A stretch of DNA of 6,820 bases from contig JAKCAB010000460.1 of NCBI GenBank assembly GCA_021839785.1, positions 1-6,820 on the forward strand, given 5' to 3'. Shown piece by piece: positions 1-6,066 of this stretch. This stretch comes from a bacterium. Lineage in GTDB: Bacteria; Verrucomicrobiota; Verrucomicrobiae; Limisphaerales; J093. Numbering within the stretch: position 1 is the first letter of the stretch; each line of letters begins with the position of its first letter. A program made the translations under genes and the position numbers. The notes under the pieces were generated by a model. That model saw only the letters and a program-made list of their open reading frames with translations. It did not search any database and had not been told where the DNA came from.

Positions 1-782
1 TTGGGATTCTGGCGGCATTGCTCTTGCCTGCCTTGTCGCGGGCGAAGGACTCGGCCAAGAGTCTGCAGTGCCTGAACAACCAGCGGCAGCTTGTCCTGGA
101 CCACCGCCTGGCGCTGGATGAGGCCGTCAGGGAACAACTGGACGATCTCGAAGTGATCCGCTGGTTTGTGAGGGAGATTGGAAGCGGGCCAACTTGGATC
201 TGTCCCCGCGCGCCCGTAAAACCCGGGCTCGATCCGGGGTATCCGATTGAGGGCAGAGCGGATGAAGCCTGGCACCAATGGCTGTTCAAAAGCACGAGCC
301 TGCACTTCGATGCCCTGCTGGTGCCGGGGGAGCCAACGGGCCAACGCGCGGGGAGTTATGCCTTCAACGGCTGGCTGCGACTCCCGTCCGCGCGCATCTT
401 CGAGTTTTCAAAGGGAGACCAAAGGCGCTTCTTCACGACCGCCGGCTCCGTGGCAGCTCCCGGCTTGACCCCCGTGACGGCGGACAGCGTGTGGGCCTTT
501 ACGTATCCCCGGGCGGACCATCTGCCCGCGACCGATTTGTGGGAAGGCACACTGGCGAATGATCCGGGGCCGCAGATTGGCATGCAGTACCTCACCATCC
601 CGCGCCACGGCCGGCGCCCGTTTTCGGTTCCCCGCACTTGGCCGGCTGGCCAAAGGTTGCCCGGCGCGATCAACGTCGCCTTCTTCGACGGCCACGTGAC
701 GTTGGTGCCCTTGGAGCGATTGTGGCAGCTCTGCTGGCACAAGGACTATGAGCCGCCGGCGAAGCGGCCGGGGTTGAAATGA
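1..782 (+). CDS. Pseudopilin-like protein (prepilin N-terminal/H-X9-DG family), 5'-truncated
   Basis: The reading frame is already open at the window edge; the first complete codon is at position 3 and 259 residues are visible before the TGA at 780-782. The first residues, GILAALLLPALSRAKDSAK, are the second half of a type IV pilin/pseudopilin hydrophobic helix and the charged segment after it, so the missing start should encode a short basic leader and the FTLIELLVVIAI-type prepilin cleavage site. The C-terminus has RHG at 603-611, then FFDGHV at 681-698 and LWQLCWHKDY, a pattern I know from the very large verrucomicrobial family of prepilin-type cleavage/methylation proteins. Known members are predicted inner-membrane-anchored, with the globular part outside the cytoplasm. 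Specific function is unknown; such proteins occur in many copies and are not necessarily part of a working secretion apparatus. A TTG at 18 is an internal codon, not the start. Family assignment is confident, role is not. Confidence 0.88.
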   Translation, partial: GILAALLLPALSRAKDSAKSLQCLNNQRQLVLDHRLALDEAVREQLDDLEVIRWFVREIGSGPTWICPRAPVKPGLDPGYPIEGRADEAWHQWLFKSTSLHFDALLVPGEPTGQRAGSYAFNGWLRLPSARIFEFSKGDQRRFFTTAGSVAAPGLTPVTADSVWAFTYPRADHLPATDLWEGTLANDPGPQIGMQYLTIPRHGRRPFSVPRTWPAGQRLPGAINVAFFDGHVTLVPLERLWQLCWHKDYEPPAKRPGLK

Positions 783-861
783 TACGACAACCGCCCGATT
801 GGGGCGCGTTCCTTGAGCGCCTCAGCTTCCCTCGGCGCGAGACCGGTTGTACGATTGCCGC

Positions 862-3006
862 GTGAACCGTATCCGCCTGCTGTCCGAACAGGTCGCCAAC
901 CAGATCGCCGCCGGCGAGGTGGTCGAGCGGCCGGCCAGCGTGGTGAAGGAGTTGGTCGAAAACGCGCTCGACGCCCAGGCCACGCGCATCACGGTGGACG
1001 TGCAGGCCGGCGGGCGCAGCCTCATGCGCGTGACCGACGACGGCCTGGGCATGAGCCGCGACGACGCGCTGCTCTGCCTCGAACGCCACGCGACCAGCAA
1101 GATTCAGCGCGCGGAGGACCTCGCCGCCATCGCGACGATGGGCTTTCGCGGCGAGGCCTTGCCCAGCATCGCCAGCGTGAGCCGGTTCACCCTCACCACA
1201 CGCGAGCGCGACGGCGAGGCGGTCGAGGCCACGCAGGTGAACATCGCCGGCGGCAAAATGCTGGACGTGCGCGCGGCGAGCGGTCCCACCGGCACGTCGG
1301 TTGAGGTGCGGCAACTGTTTTTCAACCTGCCGGCGCGGCGGAAATTCCTGCGCAGCGAGGAAACGGAGCGGACGCACATCCAGCATTACCTGTTGCTCGC
1401 GGCGCTGGCCTTTCCCGAGGTCGGCTTCACGTTCACGCACGATGGCCGGCTGGTGTGGCAACTGCCACCGCTGCCGCGTGGACAGGACATGGCGTCGCGA
1501 TTGGCCGCCTTGCGCGAGCGCTTGCGCGCCTTGTACGGCGCGGAGTTGAACCTGCTGCCGGTGGATTTCACCGGTGGACTCGCGTCGTTGCGGGAAGTCG
1601 AGGACGAGGAACCGATGGAGTTCAACGAGCGGCCGGGATCCCAGACTCCAGATGCCGGATACCGGATACCAGACTCCGGTGCTGGACCAACGCCAGGCGG
1701 CATCCGGCATCCGGCACCCGGCATCCGCATTTGGGGCTTCATCGGCGCGCCCGGCGTGTCGCGCTCGACGCGCGAAGACCAGCACGTGTTCGTGAATCGC
1801 CGGCCGGTGGAGAATCGCGGGCTGAACTTCGCGTTGCTCGAAGGGTACCACACCGCGCTCATGAAAGGCCGCTACCCGGTGTGCTGCCTCTTCCTGGAGA
1901 TCGATCCGGCACAGGTGGACGTGAACATCCACCCGGCGAAACGCGAGGTGAAGTTCCACGCCGAGCGTCAGGTGCGGTCGCTGGTCACGCAAGCGGTGCG
2001 GCGGGCGCTGCTGCGGTTTCACGCGGCGGGAGCGGAACTTGGAAGTCAGAAGCCAGAAGGCGGAAGTCGGAACGCGGAAGGCACAGACCGGGTGCCGCAG
2101 GCTGGGTCGAGCGCAAAACCGACAGCAGCGGAGCCGGGCGGTTCGAGTCACCGCCACCTGGACTTTGGCGACGTCGCGCCGGGCTTTCCGAAGTCCGCAA
2201 CGCTTCCGCCCGGCGAAACGCCAACGCTCCGCCCGGCCGTTCCGCCCGCCGCTGTGCCGGTCCCACCGCGGACGTTGCCGCCAACGGAACTCCACCCGGC
2301 CCCGCCATCGTCGCCACCCGCGAGCGACCGGCCGCCGGCCGCCGGCATCCAGCATCCGGCATCTAGTATCCGGCATCTGGCATCCGACCTCCGGCCTCCG
2401 GCCTCCGGGCCGACGCCCTTGCTGCGCGTGCCGTTGCGGTTGGTGGGCGTCGTCGGCCGGCTGTATGTCGTCTTGGAAAGCGACCGCGGGTTGGTCTTGC
2501 TCGACCAGCACGCGGCGCACGAGCGGATTTTGTTCGAGCGAATGCTGGCCCAGCTCGAACGCGGCAACGCGCCGAGCCAGCGCCTGCTGTTGCCTGAGAC
2601 GGTCGAGCTTTCCACGCGCGATGCACACTTTTTACGGGAACTGCTGCCGACGCTGGCGCGGCTCGGCGTGAGCTTGAGCGAGTTCGGCGAGCGCACGTTT
2701 CTGCTGGATGGCGTCCCGCCGTTTGTCCGCAGCGCGAACGCCCGGCAGTTCGTGATCGAGTTGGTGGACGAACTCAAAGCGGCGGGCCAGGAGGTCAACG
2801 CGCTCCGGCTGGGCGAACAGGTGGTGGCGAAGACGGTCTGTCGGCATGCGGTCAAGGCGAACGATCCGCTCGCCGGGCCGGAGCTTCAGAATCTTGTCGA
2901 GGATCTGCGCCGGTGCGCAATGCCGTACACGTGCCCGCACGGCCGGCCGACGTTGATCGAGATGAACTACCGCGAGTTGGAGAAGAAATTCGGCCGCGCG
3001 CAATAA
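862..3006 (+). CDS. mutL: DNA mismatch repair protein MutL (endonuclease-type)
   Basis: MutL couples mismatch recognition by MutS to strand removal in the cytoplasm. The 714-residue product starts MNRIRLLSEQVANQIAAGEV, which matches the family N-terminus; I therefore take GTG at 862 and not the in-frame TTG at 847. No clear Shine-Dalgarno is seen. The GHKL ATPase domain shows E30 and N34 in ELVENALDA, DDGLGM at 59-64, RHATSKI at 75-81 and GFRGEAL at 94-100. The transducer subdomain follows, ending near NIHPAKREVKFH. The C-terminal dimerisation domain (about 520-714) carries D548-QHA-(2)-E554-(4)-E559, the metal-binding motif of MutL proteins that nick DNA themselves, and CPHGRP at 691-696 with FGR near the end. 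This implies a MutH-independent, methyl-independent type of repair. The protein is about 100 residues longer than E. coli MutL. The excess includes three stretches encoded by seven-base tandem arrays (residues about 258-290, 392-407 and 495-515). Neither mutS nor miaA is in view. Confidence 0.97.
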   Translation: MNRIRLLSEQVANQIAAGEVVERPASVVKELVENALDAQATRITVDVQAGGRSLMRVTDDGLGMSRDDALLCLERHATSKIQRAEDLAAIATMGFRGEALPSIASVSRFTLTTRERDGEAVEATQVNIAGGKMLDVRAASGPTGTSVEVRQLFFNLPARRKFLRSEETERTHIQHYLLLAALAFPEVGFTFTHDGRLVWQLPPLPRGQDMASRLAALRERLRALYGAELNLLPVDFTGGLASLREVEDEEPMEFNERPGSQTPDAGYRIPDSGAGPTPGGIRHPAPGIRIWGFIGAPGVSRSTREDQHVFVNRRPVENRGLNFALLEGYHTALMKGRYPVCCLFLEIDPAQVDVNIHPAKREVKFHAERQVRSLVTQAVRRALLRFHAAGAELGSQKPEGGSRNAEGTDRVPQAGSSAKPTAAEPGGSSHRHLDFGDVAPGFPKSATLPPGETPTLRPAVPPAAVPVPPRTLPPTELHPAPPSSPPASDRPPAAGIQHPASSIRHLASDLRPPASGPTPLLRVPLRLVGVVGRLYVVLESDRGLVLLDQHAAHERILFERMLAQLERGNAPSQRLLLPETVELSTRDAHFLRELLPTLARLGVSLSEFGERTFLLDGVPPFVRSANARQFVIELVDELKAAGQEVNALRLGEQVVAKTVCRHAVKANDPLAGPELQNLVEDLRRCAMPYTCPHGRPTLIEMNYRELEKKFGRAQ
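1635..1726. repeat. Seven-base tandem array 1 (inverted arms) inside mutL
   Basis: Two arms of seven-base units face each other. The left arm, 1635-1683, reads GGGATCC, CAGACTC, CAGATGC, CGGATAC, CGGATAC, CAGACTC, CGGTGCT. The right arm, 1699-1726, reads GGCATCC, GGCATCC, GGCACCC, GGCATCC. The left-arm units are degenerate reverse complements of the right-arm unit. GATGCCGGAT at 1651-1660 is perfectly complementary to ATCCGGCATC at 1702-1711, so a hairpin with a loop of about 41 bases could form in RNA or single-stranded DNA. In MutL the arms encode TPDAGYRIPDSG and GGIRHPAPGIR, the two strand readings of one repeat. The insert lies between the ATPase subdomain and the transducer strand that starts at IWGF (residue 290 on). 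Resemblance to the short heptanucleotide repeats (STRR) described in cyanobacteria is by structure only. Confidence 0.8.
2034..2082. repeat. Seven-base tandem array 2 (GGAAGYC type) inside mutL
   Basis: Seven consecutive units of seven bases can be read: GGAACTT, GGAAGTC, AGAAGCC, AGAAGGC, GGAAGTC, GGAACGC, GGAAGGC. The consensus differs from arrays 1 and 3. The array encodes a degenerate seven-residue repeat at the start of the MutL interdomain linker: ELGSQKP (392-398), EGGSRNA (399-405), then EGT. It directly follows the last transducer helix (VRRALLRFHAAGA). No stop is generated in any frame by the consensus unit or its complement. The period is clear but the units are diverged, so the array looks old or under little selection for exact sequence. 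Confidence 0.75.
2344..2406. repeat. Seven-base tandem array 3 (GGCATCC type) inside mutL
   Basis: Nine units of seven bases span exactly 63 bases: GGCATCC, AGCATCC, GGCATCT, AGTATCC, GGCATCT, GGCATCC, GACCTCC, GGCCTCC, GGCCTCC. They are in the same family and orientation as the right arm of array 1, over 600 bases upstream. Because 21 bases make three units and seven codons, the array encodes three seven-residue repeats in MutL: GIQHPAS (495-501), SIRHLAS (502-508) and DLRPPAS (509-515). It lies at the end of the proline-rich linker, four codons before the C-terminal dimerisation/endonuclease domain begins near residue 520. The last three units drift to GGCCTCC. Confidence 0.85.
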
Positions 3007-3012
3007 AGACAG

Positions 3013-3044
3013 GCCGCGGCGCATGGCGGTTGAGGAACCGCGGC
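3013..3044 (+). terminator. GC-rich hairpin after mutL, possible terminator
   Basis: Starting six bases after the mutL stop codon, GCCGCGG at 3013-3019 can pair with CCGCGGC at 3038-3044. An alternative inner hairpin pairs GCGGTT (3026-3031) with AACCGC (3036-3041) over a GAGG loop. The two folds exclude each other. No T-run follows, so an intrinsic terminator is only a weak possibility; it could equally be an mRNA 3'-end stabiliser or chance in GC-rich DNA. The rest of the 141-base gap before the next gene holds no clear promoter or ribosome binding site. Confidence 0.3.
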
Positions 3045-3147
3045 TCGGGCTTGAGCGCCTGCGCCGCCAGCCACCGGCTTCGAGATATTGGCTGCAATGG
3101 CCTGCATTCGGGTTAGGATGGCGCCCGCCGCTGGCTGGGCGGCCTTT

Positions 3148-4641
3148 ATGGACAAACTGTTGCTCATCGACGACGAGACGGACATGCACTACTCGTTTCG
3201 TCGCATCTTCGATTCCCCCGAAATCGAGCTGAGCACCGCCGCCAGCGGCGAGGAAGGATTGCGTTTGATCCCGAAGCTCAAGCCCGATCTCGTCATCATG
3301 GACATCCGGATGGGCGGCTTGAACGGCTTGGAAACGCTGCGCCGCATCCGGCTCATGGATGCCCGCCTGCCGGTCATCATGATGACCGCGTTTGGCACCA
3401 CGCAAACGGCCATCGAGGCGATGAAGCTCGGCGCGTACGATTACCTGCTCAAGCCGTTCGACGTGCCCAAGCTCAAGCGGATCGTCTTCGACGCGCTGAA
3501 GGCGTCGCGCGCGATGCGGCAGGTGGTGTCGTACCAACCGCTGCTCGAGCGCGAGGACTACGAGCTGGGCATCGTCGGCCGCAGCCCGGCGATGCAGGAC
3601 GTTTTCAAGCTGATCGGCCAGCTCGCCGCGTCGGATGCCACGGCGTTGATCACCGGCGAAAGCGGCACCGGCAAGGAACTGGTGGCCCGCGCGATTTACC
3701 AGCATGGGCGTCGCAACCAGCAGGCATTCCTCGCCATCAACTGCGCGGCCATCCCGGAGCAGCTCCTGGAAAGCGAATTGTTCGGCCACGAAAAAGGCGC
3801 CTTCACCGGCGCCGCCAGCCAGCGCATCGGCCGCTTCGAGCAATGCCACAAAGGCACGTTGTTCCTCGACGAAATCGGCGACATGAGCCTGGCCACGCAG
3901 ACCAAAATTCTGCGCGTGCTCCAGTCGGGCACCTTCGAGCGCGTGGGTGGCAACGAGACCATCAAGGCGGACGTGCGGGTCATCGCCGCTACGAACCAGG
4001 ATCTGGAGAAGGCCGTGGCCGAGCGGCGGTTTCGCGAGGATCTGTTCTATCGCCTGAACGTCGTCCGGCTGCGCCTGCCGCCGTTGCGCGAACGGCCGGG
4101 CGACATTCGTCTGCTCGTGAATTATTTCCTGGGCAAGCAGGCCCAGGAACAGAAAGGCCGGCCCAAGTCGCTCTCCGCGGACGCGCTGAGCGTCTTGGAG
4201 AACTACCGCTGGCCGGGCAACGTGCGCGAACTCGAGAACGCCATCGAACACGCTACCGTGGTGGCCAAAGGCGACGCCATCCTGCCCGCCGACCTGCCGG
4301 CCGAGGTGGTGTCTGGCGGCCAGGCGCGACCCGTCGTGGCGCCCGCTCCAGTGCCGACCAACACCCAGCCCGCGCCGAAGGACGCGACCGCGAATGGTGT
4401 GGCCACGACGACTGGCGTGCCGGCAAACGTCGCTGAGTTGGTGGCCCAATTGTTTCGTTGGGCGCGGCAGGATCCGCGGTTCAAAGTGCTGGACGCCGTC
4501 GAACGCGAGCTGGTCATCAACGCTCTTCGCGAGACGCGGAATAATCAGGTGCAGGCGGCCAGGCTGCTGGGCATCACCCGCGCCACGCTGCGCAAGCGCA
4601 TCGAACGTTTCGGCATCAAGGCAGAGTTGCAGGTGGGCTGA
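3148..4641 (+). CDS. Sigma-54-dependent response regulator (REC-AAA+-Fis HTH, NtrC type)
   Basis: This 497-residue cytoplasmic regulator would, once phosphorylated by a partner histidine kinase, use ATP to open promoters held by sigma-54 RNA polymerase. The receiver domain (1-120) has the acidic pair D8/D9, phospho-acceptor D52 in IMDIRM, T80 and K102 in LLKPFD. The AAA+ domain (about 142-385) has Walker A GESGTGKE 170-177, the sigma-54 contact loop GAFTGA 217-222, Walker B TLFLDEIGD 237-245, ATNQDL 281-286, FREDLFYRLNV 295-305 with the arginine-finger region, and WPGNVREL 355-362. A Pro/Ala/Thr-rich linker (about 388-425) leads to a Fis-type helix-turn-helix (about 455-490, NNQVQAARLLGITRATLRKR). 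ATG 3148 gives the usual MDKLLLIDDE start; earlier in-frame starts at 3088-3118 would add a tail atypical of receivers. All key residues are present. No kinase or sigma-54 promoter is seen here, so signal and targets are unknown. Confidence 0.95.
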   Translation: MDKLLLIDDETDMHYSFRRIFDSPEIELSTAASGEEGLRLIPKLKPDLVIMDIRMGGLNGLETLRRIRLMDARLPVIMMTAFGTTQTAIEAMKLGAYDYLLKPFDVPKLKRIVFDALKASRAMRQVVSYQPLLEREDYELGIVGRSPAMQDVFKLIGQLAASDATALITGESGTGKELVARAIYQHGRRNQQAFLAINCAAIPEQLLESELFGHEKGAFTGAASQRIGRFEQCHKGTLFLDEIGDMSLATQTKILRVLQSGTFERVGGNETIKADVRVIAATNQDLEKAVAERRFREDLFYRLNVVRLRLPPLRERPGDIRLLVNYFLGKQAQEQKGRPKSLSADALSVLENYRWPGNVRELENAIEHATVVAKGDAILPADLPAEVVSGGQARPVVAPAPVPTNTQPAPKDATANGVATTTGVPANVAELVAQLFRWARQDPRFKVLDAVERELVINALRETRNNQVQAARLLGITRATLRKRIERFGIKAELQVG

Positions 4642-4667
4642 GGCGCGTCCGTTGGCGGATTCGCGCG

Positions 4668-4684
4668 GGCTTGGCCGGCAAGCC
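4668..4684 (+). terminator. Small hairpin downstream of the sigma-54 regulator
   Basis: GGCTTG at 4668-4673 pairs with CAAGCC at 4679-4684 over a five-base loop, 26 bases after the regulator stop codon. It is followed by C-rich sequence without a T-run, so termination is only a weak suggestion. The remaining gap up to 4755 holds no convincing promoter. Confidence 0.25.
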
Positions 4685-4755
4685 GCCCCCGAAGCGCGGC
4701 CGCTTGGTGGTTGAATTCAGCGCCCGGCATGACACTCTTATCCGCCATGTTGACC

Positions 4756-6018
4756 ATGCACCAACACCCCAAACGACAGATTGAACTGCGTCCCTGGCTG
4801 GCGGCTGTTTGCCTGGCAGCCGGCACCGCCTTCGCCGATGACTGGCCGCAATGGCGCGGGCCGCATCGCGATGGCAAGTCCGCCGAAACCGGTCTGCTCA
4901 AGGAATGGCCTGCGAGCGGACCGGCGCTGGCCTGGAAAGCGACCGGTCTGGGCGCCGGTTTCACCACCGTGGCGGTGGTGAAAGGCGTCCTCTACACCGC
5001 GGGCGACAAAGGCGACGACAGCTTCGTCCTGGCTTTCAGCGAAAAGGACGGCAAACCGCTTTGGTCAGCGAAACTGGGCCGGGCCGGCGCGCCGGGTTGG
5101 GGCGGTTTCGCCGGTGTGCGTGCCACGCCCACCGTGGATGGTGACCTGCTTTTCGCGATCGGCCAGTTCGGCGACATCGCGGCCTTCGAGACCGCCACCG
5201 GCAAGGAGGTTTGGCGCAAATACTTCACCACCGATTTCGGCGGCAAGCGCCCGGAATGGGGCTTCAGCGAGTCGGCGCTCGTGGACGGCGACCAGGTGGT
5301 CTGCACACCCGGCGGGCCCAAAGGTGCCATCGTGGCTCTGAACAAGCAGACCGGCGCCCTGCTGTGGCAGACGAAGGATTTCACCGACGAAGCCCAGTAT
5401 TCTTCGCTGGTGCCGGCGACCCTCGCCGGTGCGCCGCAGTACGTTCAGCTCACGATGGAAAGCGTGGTAGGCGTGTCGCCCAAGGGAGACGTTTTGTGGC
5501 GGGCGGCGCGTAAAGGCTCCACGGCGGTGATTCCTACTCCGGTGATTCAGGACGACCTGGTCTATGTCACCTCCGGCTACAACGCGGGCTGTAACCTTTT
5601 CAAGGTGACGAAGAGCGGCGACACCTTCAGCGCGACGCAGGTTTACAAGAATCGGGTGGTGGCCGATCACCACGGCGGCGTCATCCTGGTGGGCGACTAC
5701 ATTTACGGCCACGACGACCGGCGCGGCTGGACCTGTCAGAACTTCAAGACCGGCGAGGCGGTCTGGCAGAACGAGGATCAGATGGGCAAGGGCAGTTGCG
5801 TCTATGCCGACGGCCACTTGGTCTTGCGCGAAGAAAAGGAAAAGGGCAGCCGCATCGCTTTGATCGAGGCGTCGCCCGCGGGCTGCCAGGAACACGGGCG
5901 CTTCGAGCAACCGGACCAGAGTGGCAAACAAGCCTGGACGCACCCGGTCATTGCCAACGGCAAGTTGTACGTCCGCGACCAGGACGTGCTGCTTTGCTAC
6001 GACGTGAAGGCGAAGTAA
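4756..6018 (+). CDS. Secreted PQQ-like beta-propeller repeat protein
   Basis: The 420-residue product starts with a Sec signal peptide: basic residues K6/R7/R12, a hydrophobic stretch WLAAVCLAAGTAFA, and a likely cut after A27 (AFA|DD). C19 lacks a good lipobox, so a lipoprotein is unlikely and the mature protein should be periplasmic or outside. The mature part opens with DDWPQWRGPHRDG, then shows propeller-blade ends of the form G-x-x-x-W: GKPLW (99-103), GKEVW (149-153), GALLW (200-204), GDVLW (244-248) and GEAVW (333-337). Conserved blocks include APGWGGFAG, EWGFSESALVDGDQ and YSSLVPA, and the protein ends RDQDVLLCYDVKAK. This style is abundant in Verrucomicrobiota and Planctomycetota and is often labelled PQQ-binding-like or BamB-like; neither PQQ binding nor an enzyme activity can be shown from sequence. 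It is not BamB by context. Starts at 4729 and 4747 are also in frame; 4756 gives the most normal signal peptide. No Shine-Dalgarno is evident. Confidence 0.92.
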   Translation: MHQHPKRQIELRPWLAAVCLAAGTAFADDWPQWRGPHRDGKSAETGLLKEWPASGPALAWKATGLGAGFTTVAVVKGVLYTAGDKGDDSFVLAFSEKDGKPLWSAKLGRAGAPGWGGFAGVRATPTVDGDLLFAIGQFGDIAAFETATGKEVWRKYFTTDFGGKRPEWGFSESALVDGDQVVCTPGGPKGAIVALNKQTGALLWQTKDFTDEAQYSSLVPATLAGAPQYVQLTMESVVGVSPKGDVLWRAARKGSTAVIPTPVIQDDLVYVTSGYNAGCNLFKVTKSGDTFSATQVYKNRVVADHHGGVILVGDYIYGHDDRRGWTCQNFKTGEAVWQNEDQMGKGSCVYADGHLVLREEKEKGSRIALIEASPAGCQEHGRFEQPDQSGKQAWTHPVIANGKLYVRDQDVLLCYDVKAK

Positions 6019-6032
6019 CCCACCGCGCCCGC

Positions 6033-6049
6033 GTTTCCGGAGCGGAAAC
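6033..6049. terminator. Perfect 7-bp inverted repeat between propeller gene and glutamate dehydrogenase
   Basis: GTTTCCG at 6033-6039 and CGGAAAC at 6043-6049 form a perfect seven-base stem around the three-base loop GAG. It lies 15 bases after the propeller stop codon and 17 bases before the glutamate dehydrogenase start, nearly centred in the 48-base gap. No T-run follows. It may act as a weak terminator, an RNA end or leader hairpin, or a DNA operator for a dimeric regulator; the sequence alone does not decide. The purine-rich GGAGCGG inside it is too far (over 20 bases) from the start to be a normal ribosome binding site. Confidence 0.4.
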
Positions 6050-6066
6050 ATCAGCACCCCGCCTGC

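Noticed and set aside
847..861. TTG at 847 as the mutL start
   Set aside because: The added residues do not belong to the MutL N-terminus, whereas GTG 862 yields the standard MNRIRLL start; neither has a clear ribosome binding site.
1635..2406. CRISPR array
   Set aside because: The repeated unit is only seven bases, directly tandem with no unique spacers, and in frame within mutL; no cas genes are present.
670..2628. Very long open frame of 652 codons on the minus strand, opposite mutL
   Set aside because: The plus strand encodes a full MutL with every family motif. The antisense product is rich in Arg/His/Ala/Gln, has no recognisable domain, and its openness follows from high GC codon use and the stop-free heptamer arrays.
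3051..3120. Sigma-54 promoter upstream of the regulator gene
   Set aside because: No GG and GC pair with the required spacing and TGGCAC/TTGC context was found in this gap; TGGCAC occurrences elsewhere lie inside genes and lack a -12 element.
3023..3232. Small plus-strand open frame of 69 codons starting in the gap after mutL
   Set aside because: It runs into the receiver domain of the regulator in another frame, has no start signal and no recognisable sequence; it looks like chance.
2632..4449. Open frame of 605 codons on the minus strand, opposite the end of mutL and most of the sigma-54 regulator
   Set aside because: It spans two unrelated plus-strand genes with intact motifs and shows the low-complexity His/Arg/Ala/Leu composition typical of antisense shadows in GC-rich DNA.
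4711..4741. Possible sigma-70 promoter TTGAAT (4711-4716) and TCTTAT (4736-4741) before the propeller gene
   Set aside because: The spacer is 19 bases and each element matches only four of six consensus positions, so it is not better than chance.
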